Source of the DNA: Isochrysis galbana
Taxonomy: Eukaryota; Haptophyta; Isochrysidales; Isochrysidaceae
Direction: 5' to 3'
Length of the DNA stretch: 64,000 nt
Assembly: GCA_018136815.1 (NCBI GenBank)
Contig: CM030935.1
Location: 3,980,299-4,044,298 of the forward strand
Of the stretch, positions 21,924 to 33,363 are shown in pieces (the stretch's first letter is position 1; the number at the start of each line of letters is the position of its first letter). Below the pieces are notes generated by a model that was not told the origin of the DNA, did no database searches, and saw only the letters and a program-made list of their open reading frames with translations. Position numbers and translations under genes: made by a program.

Positions 21924-23027
21924 GAGTCCGATGAGGAGGATAACGATACGCTTACGCCAAGTGGCGAAGTGCAACGCGGGCCATTCGAGTCGGAAGATGG
22001 CAAGGAGGACACCGCACCACGCCGCTCAAGCCGCATCGCGGGAGAGGAGCTCCCGTACACGGTGATGGACTACTCCACCTTGGGCAACGACAACACTGTC
22101 TTTGGCGACGAGAGTGCAAGCGAGTACTCGGCGTCGATGTGCCACAAGATCTTGATGGCGACTGAGGTGTGCGACGACGCCATCTACATCGGCTTCCCAA
22201 AGCCCTTTAAGCCGCACCAACTCAAGTACCTCCTTGTACGTGCACATGATGACGGAGATGACGCAGAACAGTCGAAAGCCGTCCCATGCCTTGTCCACTT
22301 CACGAAGGACTCCTTCTCCACATCCAATGAAACTCGCTTTCATGTCGAGGCACAACTCGGCCACGGAGACTTCGCGCGCGGTGCCCTTGAGTCCTTGGAA
22401 GATGCCAAACATGTTGTCAAAGCGGTTGGTAACCTCCTCCCTTGAGGGGAACTCCTGGAGGTTGGTCATCTTGAGTGTGTCATACTCCATCTTCTTGTCT
22501 TCAGCCTTGTCTTCGGTGTTGACCGCCACGTGCAACTCGTCGATGTGTTTGAACGCACGGTGGCCGTCGTACTTCTCTTCCTCCTCATCCGTGTAGAGCA
22601 CATCCAAGGTGGCCACAAGCTTGTCATCCTTGATGCACATGATGAGGAGGTCATATGCCTTGTTCAGTTCCACCTGGGTGGCTTCCTTGTCCTTGTCGGC
22701 GTCATCGACGCTTTCCGTCTTGTTCTTGAGCATCGCACGTCGGCAACCGTTCTTGCCGGCCATCGCGAGCAACTTGGGCCTGAATGCTCTCCATTCAGCA
22801 CCATCCTTGTTGTAGAAGAAGATCTTGTCATTGTTCTTGTCCATGTCTCTTTGTCTCTCGGCGGGGGTACCAGATGAGTGGCGAAAGCTGTCTTGTTACT
22901 TGTCTCTTAGGGGTCTCTACCCTTGCACGGTCCGATGTCCGTTCAAACGACTCAACCACGTTCAAACGACTCAACCGCCGTAACCGACTCAACCGCCGAT
23001 CACGTAACCGACACAAAAACAAAACCC
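21924..23027. pseudogene. Copia copy C, right part with inverted rearrangement
   Basis: Positions 21924-21928 are the GAGTC duplication. From there to about 22231 the plus strand continues the copy C spacer and RT start (SSRIAGEELPYTVMDY, ATEVCDDAIYIGFPKPF). At 22232 a 50-bp piece of RT follows in inverted orientation, then at about 22283 an inverted gag (minus, start codon at 22844, open to about 22283). After it come the primer-binding site (22855-22872, minus) and a truncated LTR (22875-23027, minus) that breaks inside AAAACCC. No coding function remains. Confidence 0.85.
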
Positions 23028-23212
23028 AGCAAATGGGCGGAGAGGGGCGGCTGGCGACAGGAGGAAGATGAGGAGGGGGAGACTCAAGACGCCTACGGGA
23101 ACCAAGGTGGCAGGTATCTCGAGGCGCAGTCTTTTATTTCTCGAGGACAGCTCGCGGCGAGAGCTGTAAGGGCCGTTCTTCTTTTTTGACGAGAGGTTCC
23201 TCCCCCCCCCCC
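23028..23212. repeat. Dispersed repeat fragment
   Basis: Begins AGCAAATGGGCGGAGAGGGGCGGCTGG; the inverse lies at about 38655-38820, including the segment around TCTCGAGGACAGCTCGC. It fuses directly to the truncated copia LTR. Confidence 0.55.
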
Positions 23213-23440
23213 CCGGTGCTTTTTCCCGGAGAGTCGCCCGACGTAGGTCGGTCCGCCTCAATGGGTTTTCCCTCATTGTAGCTTGTGGGGAGTTATAATG
23301 GGAGCCGGGGGTTTGCGAGGGGGGAGATGTGGAGGGGTGCATACGTGTATGTATCTGTGGCAGCAACATGCGCCGAGGCGTACGGGCAGGTGCGCTGAGG
23401 GTTGTCGTGTTGGTACCGGGCTAGTGAGAGTAGTGGTACT
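23213..23440. repeat. Inverted copy of a 230-bp repeat (partner at 31834-32063)
   Basis: About 228 bp matching 31834-32063 in reverse orientation, including GGTGCATACGTGTATG and GCGCCGAGGCGTACGGGC-type stretches. It has no coding content. Confidence 0.7.
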
Positions 23441-23455
23441 AACGCTCAGTTGTTT

Positions 23456-23504
23456 TATATGGCTAGGAATGCTAGCTAACAAGATGTCATACAACGCTAT
23501 AAAG
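23456..23504 (+). repeat. LTR-B fragment upstream of the UBX gene
   Basis: GGCTAGGAATGCTAGCTAAC followed by AAGATGTCATAC matches the LTR-B copy at 5465-5510 with very few changes. It lies 130-180 bp before the UBX start codon. Confidence 0.65.
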
Positions 23505-23560
23505 CCGTTCATCTTGCCCAACTCACGAGAGCTACAAATATAATTCTCAACGAAAGTACT

Positions 23561-23570
23561 CGTAGAGAAG
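23561..23570 (+). promoter_or_regulatory. Candidate promoter motif of the UBX gene
   Basis: CGTAGAGAAG, 66-75 bp before the start codon, matches the motif seen at 5264-5276 and 10608-10620. Confidence 0.3.
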
Positions 23571-23635
23571 ACCACTTGTGGCGCACTGGAGGCATCGCGA
23601 CGCTGGCTGCGACGAGCGGGCCCGGTCTTGCGGAG

Positions 23636-26600
23636 ATGCCCTTCCTTACCGTCGACTGTGGCCGTGGGCTGCGCCACCGCGTGGAAGTGGGGGCCAACAC
23701 GACGTTGGGTGAGGTGGTGGCCGCGGCATGCTCCAAGAAAGGGCTCGACCCGCAGGCCTACTCGCTCCGCCACGGTCGCACTCGTAGGACACTCGACCTC
23801 TCAACCACCTTTCGCCTCTCGGGACTTGACAATAACGCGACAGTCGAACTGGTCGAGGACGGCGCGCGCGCGATGCGCGTGACCCCTGGAAGCTCGCGCG
23901 GCAAATCATCGGCTGCCCCGCCCGCTGGCGCCCCATGCCGCGTTGCACTTCAGCTCGAGTCAGGCGAGCGCCGAACAGGGAGCCTGGCTCCATCGACAAC
24001 TCTTTTGGATAGCCTGCAGTCGCTATGCCCGGAGCTCTTGGCATCCGGAGCGCTTCCAGAGGGCCTTGCTCCCGGCGTCGTTTATGGAAGGCCTGTGACC
24101 GGCTGGTCCGAATTGCGCTCGACAACGCTTTCGGACCTGGGCATCAAGCCAGGCTCTGCCGCTCTCCTTCGCTTCCGCACAGTTACGCATGGGGATCCCA
24201 TAGACGAGAAGGTTTCAGAAACCAGCGACGTAGCTGTGGAGTCATCAGTAACTAACGAGACCCTTTCGGCTGTAACCTCCGCGCCGCTGCCGTCTTCAGC
24301 GCTCATCGCCGCTGAAGTGCAACCCGACGATGAGCTAGAGGTGCCAGCTGTCACTCCAGCACCACCTACTGCGCTACCAACAGCTTCAGCGCCCACTCTC
24401 ATTTCCGAGTCGATGAGCTCTAGCTCGTCAAGCGCTCTGTGCGTGTCTGGTGCCGATGCGTCCTTGCTGGCCGAGGGCACCGACCCGACCACCCTCAAGG
24501 TCATGTTGCACGAGTCACTCCTGGCACTTGGCCAAGCGGCTGAGGTTCTTAGGCAGCAAGCCGTGGAGGACGTCGCGGTAGAGACGCACGTGGCGGCGAC
24601 GACGGCTGCCGTGGATGTGAATGACCGGGCAGCGGCACCAGCACCACCACCCGTCGTGCTTACGTCGTCTGCGGCTTCCGGCGACGGCGTGCGATCACTG
24701 CTCATCCTGCGCAAGTATGCATCCAACATTCTGAACGCCCCTTCCGAGCCCAAGTTCCGCAACATCAAACAAAGAAATCCTGCCTTTAGCCAACGTGTGG
24801 GAAGGCATGCAGCCGCACGGACCTTGCTCAAACTTGTTGGCTTCGTCAACATCGAAGGTGACGGCGACTCGCGGGTATGGTACCTCCCGCCTACGGCTGA
24901 ACTCGCGCGTCTTCAAGCACTAGTGCAAGAGATCGATGACATCCTTGCGCCGACGAATGCGACTCGGGCCTCACACAGTCAAAATACTTTGAGTGGAGAG
25001 CCGGCCCTCGCGTCTACGGCACGGCAGGCGAGGCTCGGGACGGCTAAGGGGCTGCCGGCAGTGCACGAGGATGCGTTAATGGTACAATCGCAGCCAGCGC
25101 CATCTCGGGTTCCAACGGGAGGGTCAAGCCGGGAGCGCATCCATACGACCCTCACTGAAGCACAGGTGACACTCAATTGCTGGCCCAACTGAGCTCCCGC
25201 ACCTGGCTTTGCGAGCTTGTCACGCTGGCTACGTCGAGGATATTTATTCGAGAAAGCGTATGGTCGAGGCAAGGGGATGTCCACGGCGCATGACCGACTG
25301 CTATTCTCCTCGCTCACTCACGGTAGGTCGATTTACTCAAGCGCCGGAAGCTTGCAGTGCGAGAAGACATTACGCCGCCGCCACGAGGCCTACGGTGAGA
25401 ATTGTCTCGCCAAGCTCTCGTTTACAAACTTCTCCATCTCTCTCTTACACAATCACGCGATTCTCTGATGAGAAACATGGGACCCCGGCATCTGCCAACA
25501 GATCCCACTCGCTGATTGATAGCGCCCTGGAACGCATGCTGTAGGATCATCGATCCGTCCGAGGATGGTTGTACGTCAGCGGCCCTAGGCTCCAGTGCTC
25601 TTCCATCTGCAGATGACGAAGTTCCAGAGGAGTTTTACGATGTACACCCATGTGCAGCCCAAATCTCGATTTGGCGCGGAGCGATACAGCTCGAAGTGCC
25701 TACTTGCGCATGGAATTTCCTTCCATAGATCGAGCCTCCCGAAAAAGATAAGCGAGCTCACCCCCCTTGTCTCCTTCCCGACAGGTGACTGCTGATGATC
25801 TCCGTTCTCTCGTGCTGGGCTCCTCTGACAAACGCACCGATGCTCCAATCTTGAAGACGAGGGCGATGCGAGAGCTCGAGGCCCTTCAGGTGACTAGAAA
25901 ATCCTCTAAGCTACACTTGTCCACCGCATACCATGCGTCCGGTGGGGCAAGGGGGCGGTCTCCTATTATTCATGTAAGAGAGCGCAATATTGCTCCGAGA
26001 TGTGTGTGCTCACGCTTCAAGCCAACACAAGGCTCCGTGTCTTCATCTTGCATCTCTGGAGCTTCCTTGATCGAAGTTGGAGCGGTGAATTTGGAGCTGA
26101 CTTGTGCCTAATTTCTCCCTGCTGTTTCTCCGTGCAGTCGATGCGAGAGTACGACCGCACGCTCATTCGTGTGAGACTCCCTGGCGGTCTCATCTTCGAA
26201 GCAGCGTTCCACCCACAGGTGCGCAGATTGCATGCTAGCTCACATCTTTTAGGCAAGGCGTCTATCACACTCACCCTCGAAATCCGTGCTGTTCGTAGGA
26301 AGCTGTGTCTACCGTCCTTTCCCAGGTCCTAGCGTGCCTCCGTCCAGAGCTTCAGGGCATCCCCTCGCATCTGTTCTTCACGCCACCGAGGACTACCCTC
26401 GACCAGACTGTGTCCTTGGCTGCTGCAAATCTCACCCCTGCTGCCACGCTGATCCTCGGTTGGGATGTCCCGCTACCTCCGGATGTCTCTGCGGCTGAAC
26501 CACGTGCTTTGTTGGCCCCTCACGCTCGCAGCCTATTGGTCCCTCAAGATAATTCAGGTCATGGCAATATGCAAGACAATGCCCTCTCTTTTCCTGCAAC

Positions 26601-26763
26601 GCGCAGTGTTTCAGCTGCACCTCCGATAAACGGCGCGGCCACACTAGGAGCTTTAAGTTCTGGGATTGGCCCTTCGACTAGCACGGGCTTGAATTCGAAT
26701 GCTAGCTCATCTAGAGTTGGCGCTGAAGCCGAACGAAAGGTCCCCAAGTGGTTGAAACGGTGA
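23636..26763 (+). CDS. TUG/ASPL-like UBX-domain protein (UBXD9 type)
   Basis: Four exons: 23636-25165, 25785-25889, 26138-26218 and 26299-26763, all joined in phase 0 at GT-AG introns, giving 726 residues. The start ATG is at 23636; the frame is open upstream without an ATG. Residues 1-75 (PFLTVDCGRGLRHRVEVGAN) form the ubiquitin-like TUG-UBL1 domain. A Ser/Ala/Pro-rich middle is followed by a PUB-like domain (RSLLILRKYASNIL, RTLLKLVGFVN) in late exon 1. Exon 2 is the pre-UBX helix (ADDLRSLVLGSS). Exons 3-4 form the UBX domain (DRTLIRVRLPGGLIFEA, FFTPPRTTLDQTV). The C-terminus VPKWLKR is typical of this family. TUG/ASPL proteins bind the AAA ATPase p97/Cdc48 through UBX and disassemble its hexamers. 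An LTR fragment lies in the 5' flank. Confidence 0.9.
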
Positions 26764-27203
26764 CATCAACTCTTTGAGTCGCTGTGCATGTCGTACTCTG
26801 CGATTTTGACTTTTGGTCAGCCCATCCCAATCGTTCGAAAGGGAGGAGTGTACTAATGTTACTTTCTAATCTTGATGTTGTGGCTCAGTGCTCCCCTTCA
26901 TCGTCCAACCTATGAAAGGGACGTCGCATGGGCCCCACCTCGATCTAGATCGCACGCACGTGCAGGGCTAAAGCTTGGTCCGTCCTATGCTATCAGTAGC
27001 TTCTAGACCATTCTTAAGCCCTTACCAGGGTGATAAACGAAGACGAGCAAGCACAAAGAAGGCATAAACATAAACGGACCCGAACTAAACGCAGCATTCC
27101 CCCCCCCCCCCCTGCTGAAGCGGAAGAGTTTCTGGTGCGGTGTACATAGGGCGTTGTCTTCCGAAAAGATGCCGAGTTGTGAGCTTTTCAATATGAAGTG
27201 GCG
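26764..27203. other. Intergenic stretch
   Basis: No gene is supported. A run of 14 C lies near 27100. Confidence 0.5.
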
Positions 27204-27345
27204 AACTAAGTTTATACTTAGTTCAGCATGGGGGGGCGCCTCGCGTCCCCCCTCTCAGGCACCAATTCCCCTCCGGGGGGCCTGTCGGTCAACCACACGC
27301 TCTGCCTTCTGGCATGAGCAAGGCATTCATCACAACCACCCAGAC
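27204..27345 (+). repeat. Palindrome-headed repeat, family R1
   Basis: Starts AACTAAGTTTATACTTAGTT (27204-27223) and follows the copy at 11765 through CTGCCTTCTGGCATGAGC. Confidence 0.65.
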
Positions 27346-28265
27346 CCCCAGTGGGCGCGGGTCGCGAGCCGCACTCCCAGGCCCGCATGGGCCTGCTCTC
27401 GTACTGATACTGACTCCTTCCCCCCCCCCCCCCTGTTCGCCAGGCAGACAGGTGACGGATCGAGCATGACCACTGGCTCGATATGCGATGATTCGGAAGG
27501 GAAACGATCGGCGGGAGGCGCGGTGAAGGTGGCCGGGAGTGATGGAATGGCGGGCTGGACCACCTCCTCAGCAGAGAAAGGTGGGAGGACGGGCTTGGGC
27601 GAGGGCGAGCGCGACGACGGAGCGGACATGACTGGGCGGATCGGGATGGGCCGAGGGCAGCTTCAGTGACGGAGAAAGAAAACTTGGGAGGTGAAATGAA
27701 GGAGAAGCGGAAAACAAAATCCGTCGGCGCTGCGAAACGACGGTGACGGGCCCCTCCGCCGCCCGCCTCCCCCCCGCCGCCCGCAAGTGCAGCGAGGTGA
27801 CCGTCCGCCTGCAAGCTCTGCACACCAGTCAAGCACACCTTGCGACCAGCTGTCCATTTCTCCCCTCACATGCGCATTGCCCCTCCACTCCCCTGGTGGA
27901 AGCTGGAGGGTCTCCCGGGTCGACTCCTGGGGCGGATGGTGCTACGCCTGGGTCTCCCGCCCACTCCCCCTCCCACTCCGCAGCGCCTTCGCCCGCCTCG
28001 GCAGCCGCGAGCGCTTCTGGATGCTCCTCCCCCTCCTCCATCTCTCCACACGACATGCTGGAGAAACTGGCGGACAGAGGTCGTTTGCCTTCATTTGGTA
28101 CCCCTCGTTTCCAAATACGCGATGCGGGGCCACCACGAGGGAGTCCCAATCCTAGGGGTGGGAGGGCGAGGGAGGGTGAAGGCGCGGGGGCGGCCCCAGT
28201 CTCGGCCGCGTCACAGGTACCCCTCCTGCCCCTGAGCGCCTTTCACTTTGTTCCGTGCTAGCCAA
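27346..28265. other. Low-complexity region without a supported gene
   Basis: Pro/Ser/Ala-rich frames exist on both strands (for example plus 27743-28261), but they carry no recognisable domain and follow base composition. I leave them unassigned. Confidence 0.4.
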
Positions 28266-28758
28266 TCAGTCATCAGATCTGCAGGTACCACTACGACACG
28301 TGTATTCACCACAGCACTCCGAGTTACTTTGGCACACCGACCCTGGCTCGCGGCATGGCGTCTCACACACTCCATCGTCATTGCACTCAAGTCCTTCACA
28401 GCACTCGTCGCCATAACTGCACCCCCCCCTTTTCTCGACACACGGTGGGACGCCCGTGACCCTTGCTTCATGGGGGGGAGTCTGCTACGTTTGCATTCGC
28501 TGTGGATAATCGCTTGGTCACGGTCCTGATGACAAAGACGACCACCGCCACGAGCGCGGCGACGACCCCAAGCGTGACCAACAAGGCGGTCAGCATTACT
28601 TTGTCGAAGATGAAGCGGAGGGCCAGCTGTGTTGGTGAAGGTGGACGCGAAGCCCGCCTCCGCCGACGAGTCGCTGAACCACTCGGCGAGGAGCACGCGG
28701 ACGGACGCACCGAAGCAGCGGCTGGCGTAACGGGTATCATGGCTGAAACGAATCCCAT
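28266..28758 (-). CDS. Small membrane-anchored or secreted protein with two knottin-like Cys motifs
   Basis: The C-terminal exon at 28481-28266 encodes 71 residues with 12 cysteines in two consecutive six-Cys units. The spacings are C-x6-C-x5-CC-x4-C-x5-C (cores CSYGDECCEGLEC) and C-x6-C-x5-CC-x4-C-x4-C (core CQSNSECCGEYTC). That spacing is the inhibitor-cystine-knot pattern. Upstream, a frame from ATG 28758 (or 28596) encodes Arg-rich sequence and then a strong hydrophobic segment, MLTALLVTLGVVAALVAVVV. The two can be linked by removing 28482-28521 (40 nt, GT-AG, phase 0), which is short and unproven. ICK folds occur in protease inhibitors, antimicrobial peptides, signalling proteins and venom peptides; no activity is inferred. 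An unrelated upstream exon could supply the start instead. Confidence 0.55.
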
Positions 28759-29862
28759 GGTGCAAGTGCACCGAGCAGCTGGCAAACTCTACATGGAGAA
28801 CAAGAAGGCCGTCCTCGCACGCGTCACGGACCTCGCCACCCAAGATCAGCCAAGCGACACCGTCGCCTGCCAGCAGAATGACGAGGAAGAGGGATGTGAG
28901 AAAAAGACGAAGAAGATGAAAACTCAGCACGCGTAGCTGGGGGTATAATAGACCAAAAAGAAAACAAATAACCTGACAATTATAATATTGAGCCTTGTGT
29001 ATATACCAAAAAGAAAACAAATAACCTGGCCCTCTTTTGACGGAACGCGACTTGCACGATTGCGCTTTCGTGGAGTGAGAGGTTGTGTGGAGTGTTGATA
29101 TGATGCCAACCATAAAGTTTGTCCCACATTAATCGGCACAGCGGGCACGCACCTGATACTGAGAGCAGATGTACACCGGCGGCGAGCGCCCCGCGCTACA
29201 CACATGTCGCGCCATCTCGTGAAGTGTATGAGCGCTCCCTACAGTGAGTGAGTGGGAGACGAAGGAACAGAGGCAGCTCAGCAGAGGGATGGTGGGCGGT
29301 GGGCGAGGGCGTCGAGAACTGCTCACCGGCCACGGCAGTGGCCCGGCAGTGGTCCAAGATAATGTGCCACCATGGCCTCGCGACTCCCTCTCCCTCCCGG
29401 TCCACCAGAGCCCCTACTCCTCTCGCCTTGCGCTATTGTCAGACTTTTGTACAGCCGTTTTGGGCCCGCTCCACGTGCTGCGACGGTCGTGTGAGAACGA
29501 CGCGTGCGCGACGGAGCAACGCTGGCAGGGCAGTGTGTCTGCGGTTCTGTCTCACCTGCGGGAGCCCTGCGGCAGCCCGCATAGTGGCTAGGCCAGATGT
29601 GTCGGATCAGCCCGATGAAAGCGGGAGTCCTGCCGGCACTTCCCAAAAATAGAACGTCAAACTTTTGGCAACGAGGGGTAGCCACACTGCGAATAGACGA
29701 AAGACTCGTGTGGAGGCGCCGCGCGAGGGAGGCCGCCTCGCCTCGGCTGGGGCGGACGGCTCTCCCTGCGCTTCGAGCCAACGGAAGAGGGGGGAGTGGA
29801 AACGGAAGGGGGAAGGAAAAGGAAGGGGTGGGGGAGGGGGGATTGAACGCGGCGGAGAAGAC
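28759..29862. other. Intergenic stretch with a 54-bp tandem repeat
   Basis: ACCAAAAAGAAAACAAATAA occurs twice, 54 bp apart (about 28953 and 29007). Other frames are low in complexity. A purine-rich run at 29780-29845 precedes the carrier gene. Confidence 0.5.
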
Positions 29863-31104
29863 ATGGTCGGCGCGCGCGAGGAGGAGGGGCTCTCCACCTT
29901 TGACTGGCTCGTCAAGGCGATCGCCGGCTCGACCGCCGGCGCCATCTCTACCACGCTCTGTTCGCCTCTCGACGTCGCAAAGACACGCGCGCAGGTGCAG
30001 AGCGTGGTGGGGGGCGGGACAGCGCACAAGTACGATGGGGTGCTGCGCGCGTTGACAACTATTTATCGTGAGGAGGGCGTGCGTGGCTGGTACCATGGCC
30101 TCACCCCAACCATCTGCTCTGTCGCCATCTTCTGGTCATGCTACTTTCCGTGCTACGAGTATGCCAAGACGCACATCGCAGAGGCGAGCGGCTCAACGCC
30201 TGAATCGCCACGTGTTCATCTAGCTGCTGCTGGCAGCGCCGGGCTGATCACGGACGTAGTCACCAATCCACTCTGGGTCGTCCGGACACGCCTAACCACA
30301 CAGGCACTCGTTGATCAGCCTGGACACAGGCATTACACCTCCATGCTTCATGCCTTTCGGACTATTGCGCACGAGGAAGGTACCATTGCCTTCTTCTCCG
30401 GGCTACGCGCCTCATTTCTCGGCCTCTCCCATATCATGATCCAATTTCCTCTGTATGAGTGGCTGAAGCGCTATTTGTCGGAAGCTGTAACACCAAGACC
30501 TATCAACTCCGCGCCGCCACTCAACGAGCCAAAGCAAAATTCTTCGCCGGCCTCCATGACCGACATAATTGCTGCAAGCGCCATCTCCAAGCTCGTGGCA
30601 TCTAGTCTAACGTATCCGCACGAAGTCATTCGCGCGCGTCTGCAATTCGATCTCGGCTCACACATCTATAGCTCAACAATGGATGCCATTCGCAAGACTG
30701 TTGCATCTGATGGGTTGCTTGGACTTTGGCAGGGATACCAACTGAATATTGTTAGGACGATACCCCAGTACGCACGTCCATGCACCTGGGAGTCGGCGAA
30801 ACCTGCAAGCTCACAAAGCTCGCATTTCTCATGTTGACCTTTCCTGTATGATAGGTGTATCATCACCTTCACCGTGTATGAATCTGTCTCGAAGCACGTA
30901 TCCACAAACCTTGCTGAAAGGGCACTCGCAGGTGATACCCTCGGTCGCACTCTATCGGTCGTCTTACCACCGCCGGATGGTCTCAGCAATCGTGAGCAGG
31001 GCGCCTTATGTGGCGACAAGTCGCCCTCTAGCCGCAAGCAGCTTATTCGGCAAGACAGTCGCAGCGAGCCTGTGCTGAAGCTCACACGTACGGAGAGCAG
31101 ATGA
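29863..31104 (+). CDS. Mitochondrial carrier, NAD+/pyrimidine-nucleotide (SLC25A32/33/36) type
   Basis: Two exons, 29863-30767 and 30855-31104, with an 87-nt GT-AG intron (phase 2) that joins NIVRTIPQ to CIITFTVYESV. The product is 384 residues. Three carrier repeats are visible, each with its signature: SPLDVAKTR, NPLWVVRTR and YPHEVIRAR, followed by glycine-rich loops such as EEGVRGWYHGL and DGLLGLWQGY. The W in NPLWVVRTR and the phrase SHIMIQFPLYEWLK are typical of the branch carrying NAD+, folate/FAD or pyrimidine nucleotides across the inner mitochondrial or plastid membrane. The exact substrate cannot be decided here. The hydrophilic C-terminal tail is longer than usual. Confidence 0.9.
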
Positions 31105-31833
31105 GACGTGCCGCTGCATAGCTGCTGATGGATGGCGGGCCGCACAAACTGCTGGGTCATGATAAAGAATGTTCGCGTCTAGATGACAGTGCATACCATC
31201 ATATTCGATGTAGACTTGCGGCCAGTCTTTTGCGGTTCTACTCGCTCTCCGGCATCCCTTGCTGCTTGTGGGACACACATCTCCCTTTTTGCTTTCATTG
31301 TGCCTCGTCAGCCGGCACAACTAGTTATCCTCATTTGTCCTGAATATTCAATTCGTACTCTGCCGTCGTCTTGATGCTCGGAGTTGCCTGCGACCTTCTT
31401 CTGGTTGTGTGGACACCGTGTTGTGTGGAAAACGAGGGGCAGAGCTGATTCTTACGCTGGCTGTTTTCGTACTCGAGACTTGCCCCCAACACTTGCAAAC
31501 TACGAAAGCTGCAACTAAACATTGGCCCTGAAATGTTTTGTATCTCAAATCCAGGAGCAAGCCCCCCCATGGACACTTGGGAGGAACTTGGACTCCTAGG
31601 TGTCATTGATAACGGACATTTTGCTTTGCTTGGTTTTTGGCTCTTGGAGTTGCAGCATCTCTAGGGCAGTCAGCCAGTGATTTATACAACTATTAGCATG
31701 TGAGGGGGCTGCATTTTTTGACCGTTCTCCGAAGCCCAAGAAAAAACTCCTGGGGGACTCACCTGCCTCCACGAAGAATTCCCTAGCTCGCTTGTTTCCT
31801 CCGAGTAATAATGTAATAATCTAACTGAGCATT

Positions 31834-32063
31834 AGTACCACTACTCTCACTAGCCCGGTACCAACACGACAACCCTCAGCGCACCTGCCCGTACGCCTCG
31901 GCGCATGTTGCTGCCACAGACACATACACGTATGCACCCCTCCGCATCTCCCCCCTCGCAGACCCCCGGCTCCCATTCTAACCCCCCACAAGTTAAAATG
32001 AGGGAAACCCCATTGAGGCGGACCGGTCGACGCCGGCCGACTCTCCGGGAAAAAGCTCCGGGA
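31834..32063. repeat. 230-bp repeat, inverted relative to 23213-23440
   Basis: The sequence reads the reverse of 23213-23440 with few changes. The two copies flank about 8.4 kb that includes the UBX and carrier genes. Confidence 0.7.
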
Positions 32064-32180
32064 CTGCGTGTCTGGGCGTCTGGGCTGCTAGTATTTCTAG
32101 GGTGGTGATTATGAAAGGGGGGCCCGGGAGCTTTCCTCACTCTACCTACCTCCTTCTCCTTGTCCTGGGTGCCGCCTCAT

Positions 32181-32560
32181 AACTACTTTTATAAGTAGGA
32201 GGCCAATGGGGGCCTCGCGCCCCCCTCACTCCATCGCAGACACCCCCTGGGTGGGCCTGCACAACCAACCTCAGCCCCCGCCTGCTGGCAAGGGTTGAGC
32301 TGACACCACTCTGGCCCAGACCTTCCCCGAGCGCGCGCCGCGCGCCGCACGCATTCGCCTGCACTGGCCCTCGCTCGTACTGACCCCCCCCCTCACCACT
32401 GAGCCACAGACCACCGAGGCCGCCAGGTGGGCACCCAGGGCCAGCGAGGCGAGCGAGGGAGAGGCAGGAGAGGCCAGGGGCACTGCCCCAGCCTCCACTG
32501 CCCCCTGAGCTGCCCTGGCTGGCCCTCTGGGGGGCCCCGTCGGGGCCCCCCAGAAGGGGG
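32181..32560 (+). repeat. Palindrome-headed repeat, family R2
   Basis: Starts with ACTACTTTTATAAGTAGG and continues GGGGGCCTCGCGCCCCC, CACCCCCTGGGTGGGCCTG. Similar heads occur at 37725 (plus) and, inverted, at 39200-39320 and 43030-43135. The body carries GCTGCCCTGGCTGGCCCTC-type sequence shared with 38950-39140. Confidence 0.6.
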
Positions 32561-33363
32561 CCATGGCGCGCGCCATGCAGCACACGCCCGTAGGAGAACG
32601 AAGAGAACGACGGGAAAAGAACGACAAAAAAAACGACACGATCCGGCCCGAGAATAGGTAAGAGAACCGCCTGTCTACGGTATATCAACGGGAGGACACC
32701 CCGCGCGGCAAGCAAACACCGCGAAAGTGCGGCAGCGGACGAAGAAAGGCCGAAGGGCGGGGGCCGAGACCCCCCGGGGACAATATAAGATAGTTCAGAA
32801 GGCGTTTTACGTTTGTCTGCCACCGGAACACCCAACAACAGGTCTGCCCCAACCCACCCCTTGCGCTTGGCCCGTCGTAGTGCACGCGGCCCCCCCCCCG
32901 ATACCAAAGACAAAGGAATGAAGGGGGTAGTGTAAAGGGAGTGAGTGTTCTGGGGTATAGGCGATGGCGTGAGTCGGTACCGTGAGTGCGTGGTCTTTAT
33001 AGCTAGCGGTAGTAGCCTGAATCTTCAGATGTTTTTTTTTCCTCGGTGCCGCCTATATGTGATGTCGTCGTCGTGACTAGGCGATCTCCCGACTCTAGCC
33101 GGATAGTGCGCGAACTATTCTTTTTCCTTTGAAAGTTATACTTATAAATGGATGACCTAATATCAGGTATCAGGGGTGGTGGACCTTTTATCATGATATC
33201 AGGACCTAATATTAGGCTGATGGAGCAACTAGGCTACGGACAGGCAAGGCCTGCACTCCATTGGGCATGCCTTATGGCAGAGGCCCCTCTCCGCAGCCGG
33301 GTAGCCCTTATGGGCACAACTTAATGACAAGCTGTCTGACATTGCAACACATCACTCTCGAAG

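Noticed and set aside
27743..28261. 172-residue Pro/Ser-rich plus-strand frame
   Set aside because: No domain, and its opposite strand is equally open; composition-driven.
28463..28936. 157-residue plus-strand frame opposite the cysteine-rich gene
   Set aside because: No start context or domain; the minus strand carries the ordered cysteine motif and the hydrophobic leader.
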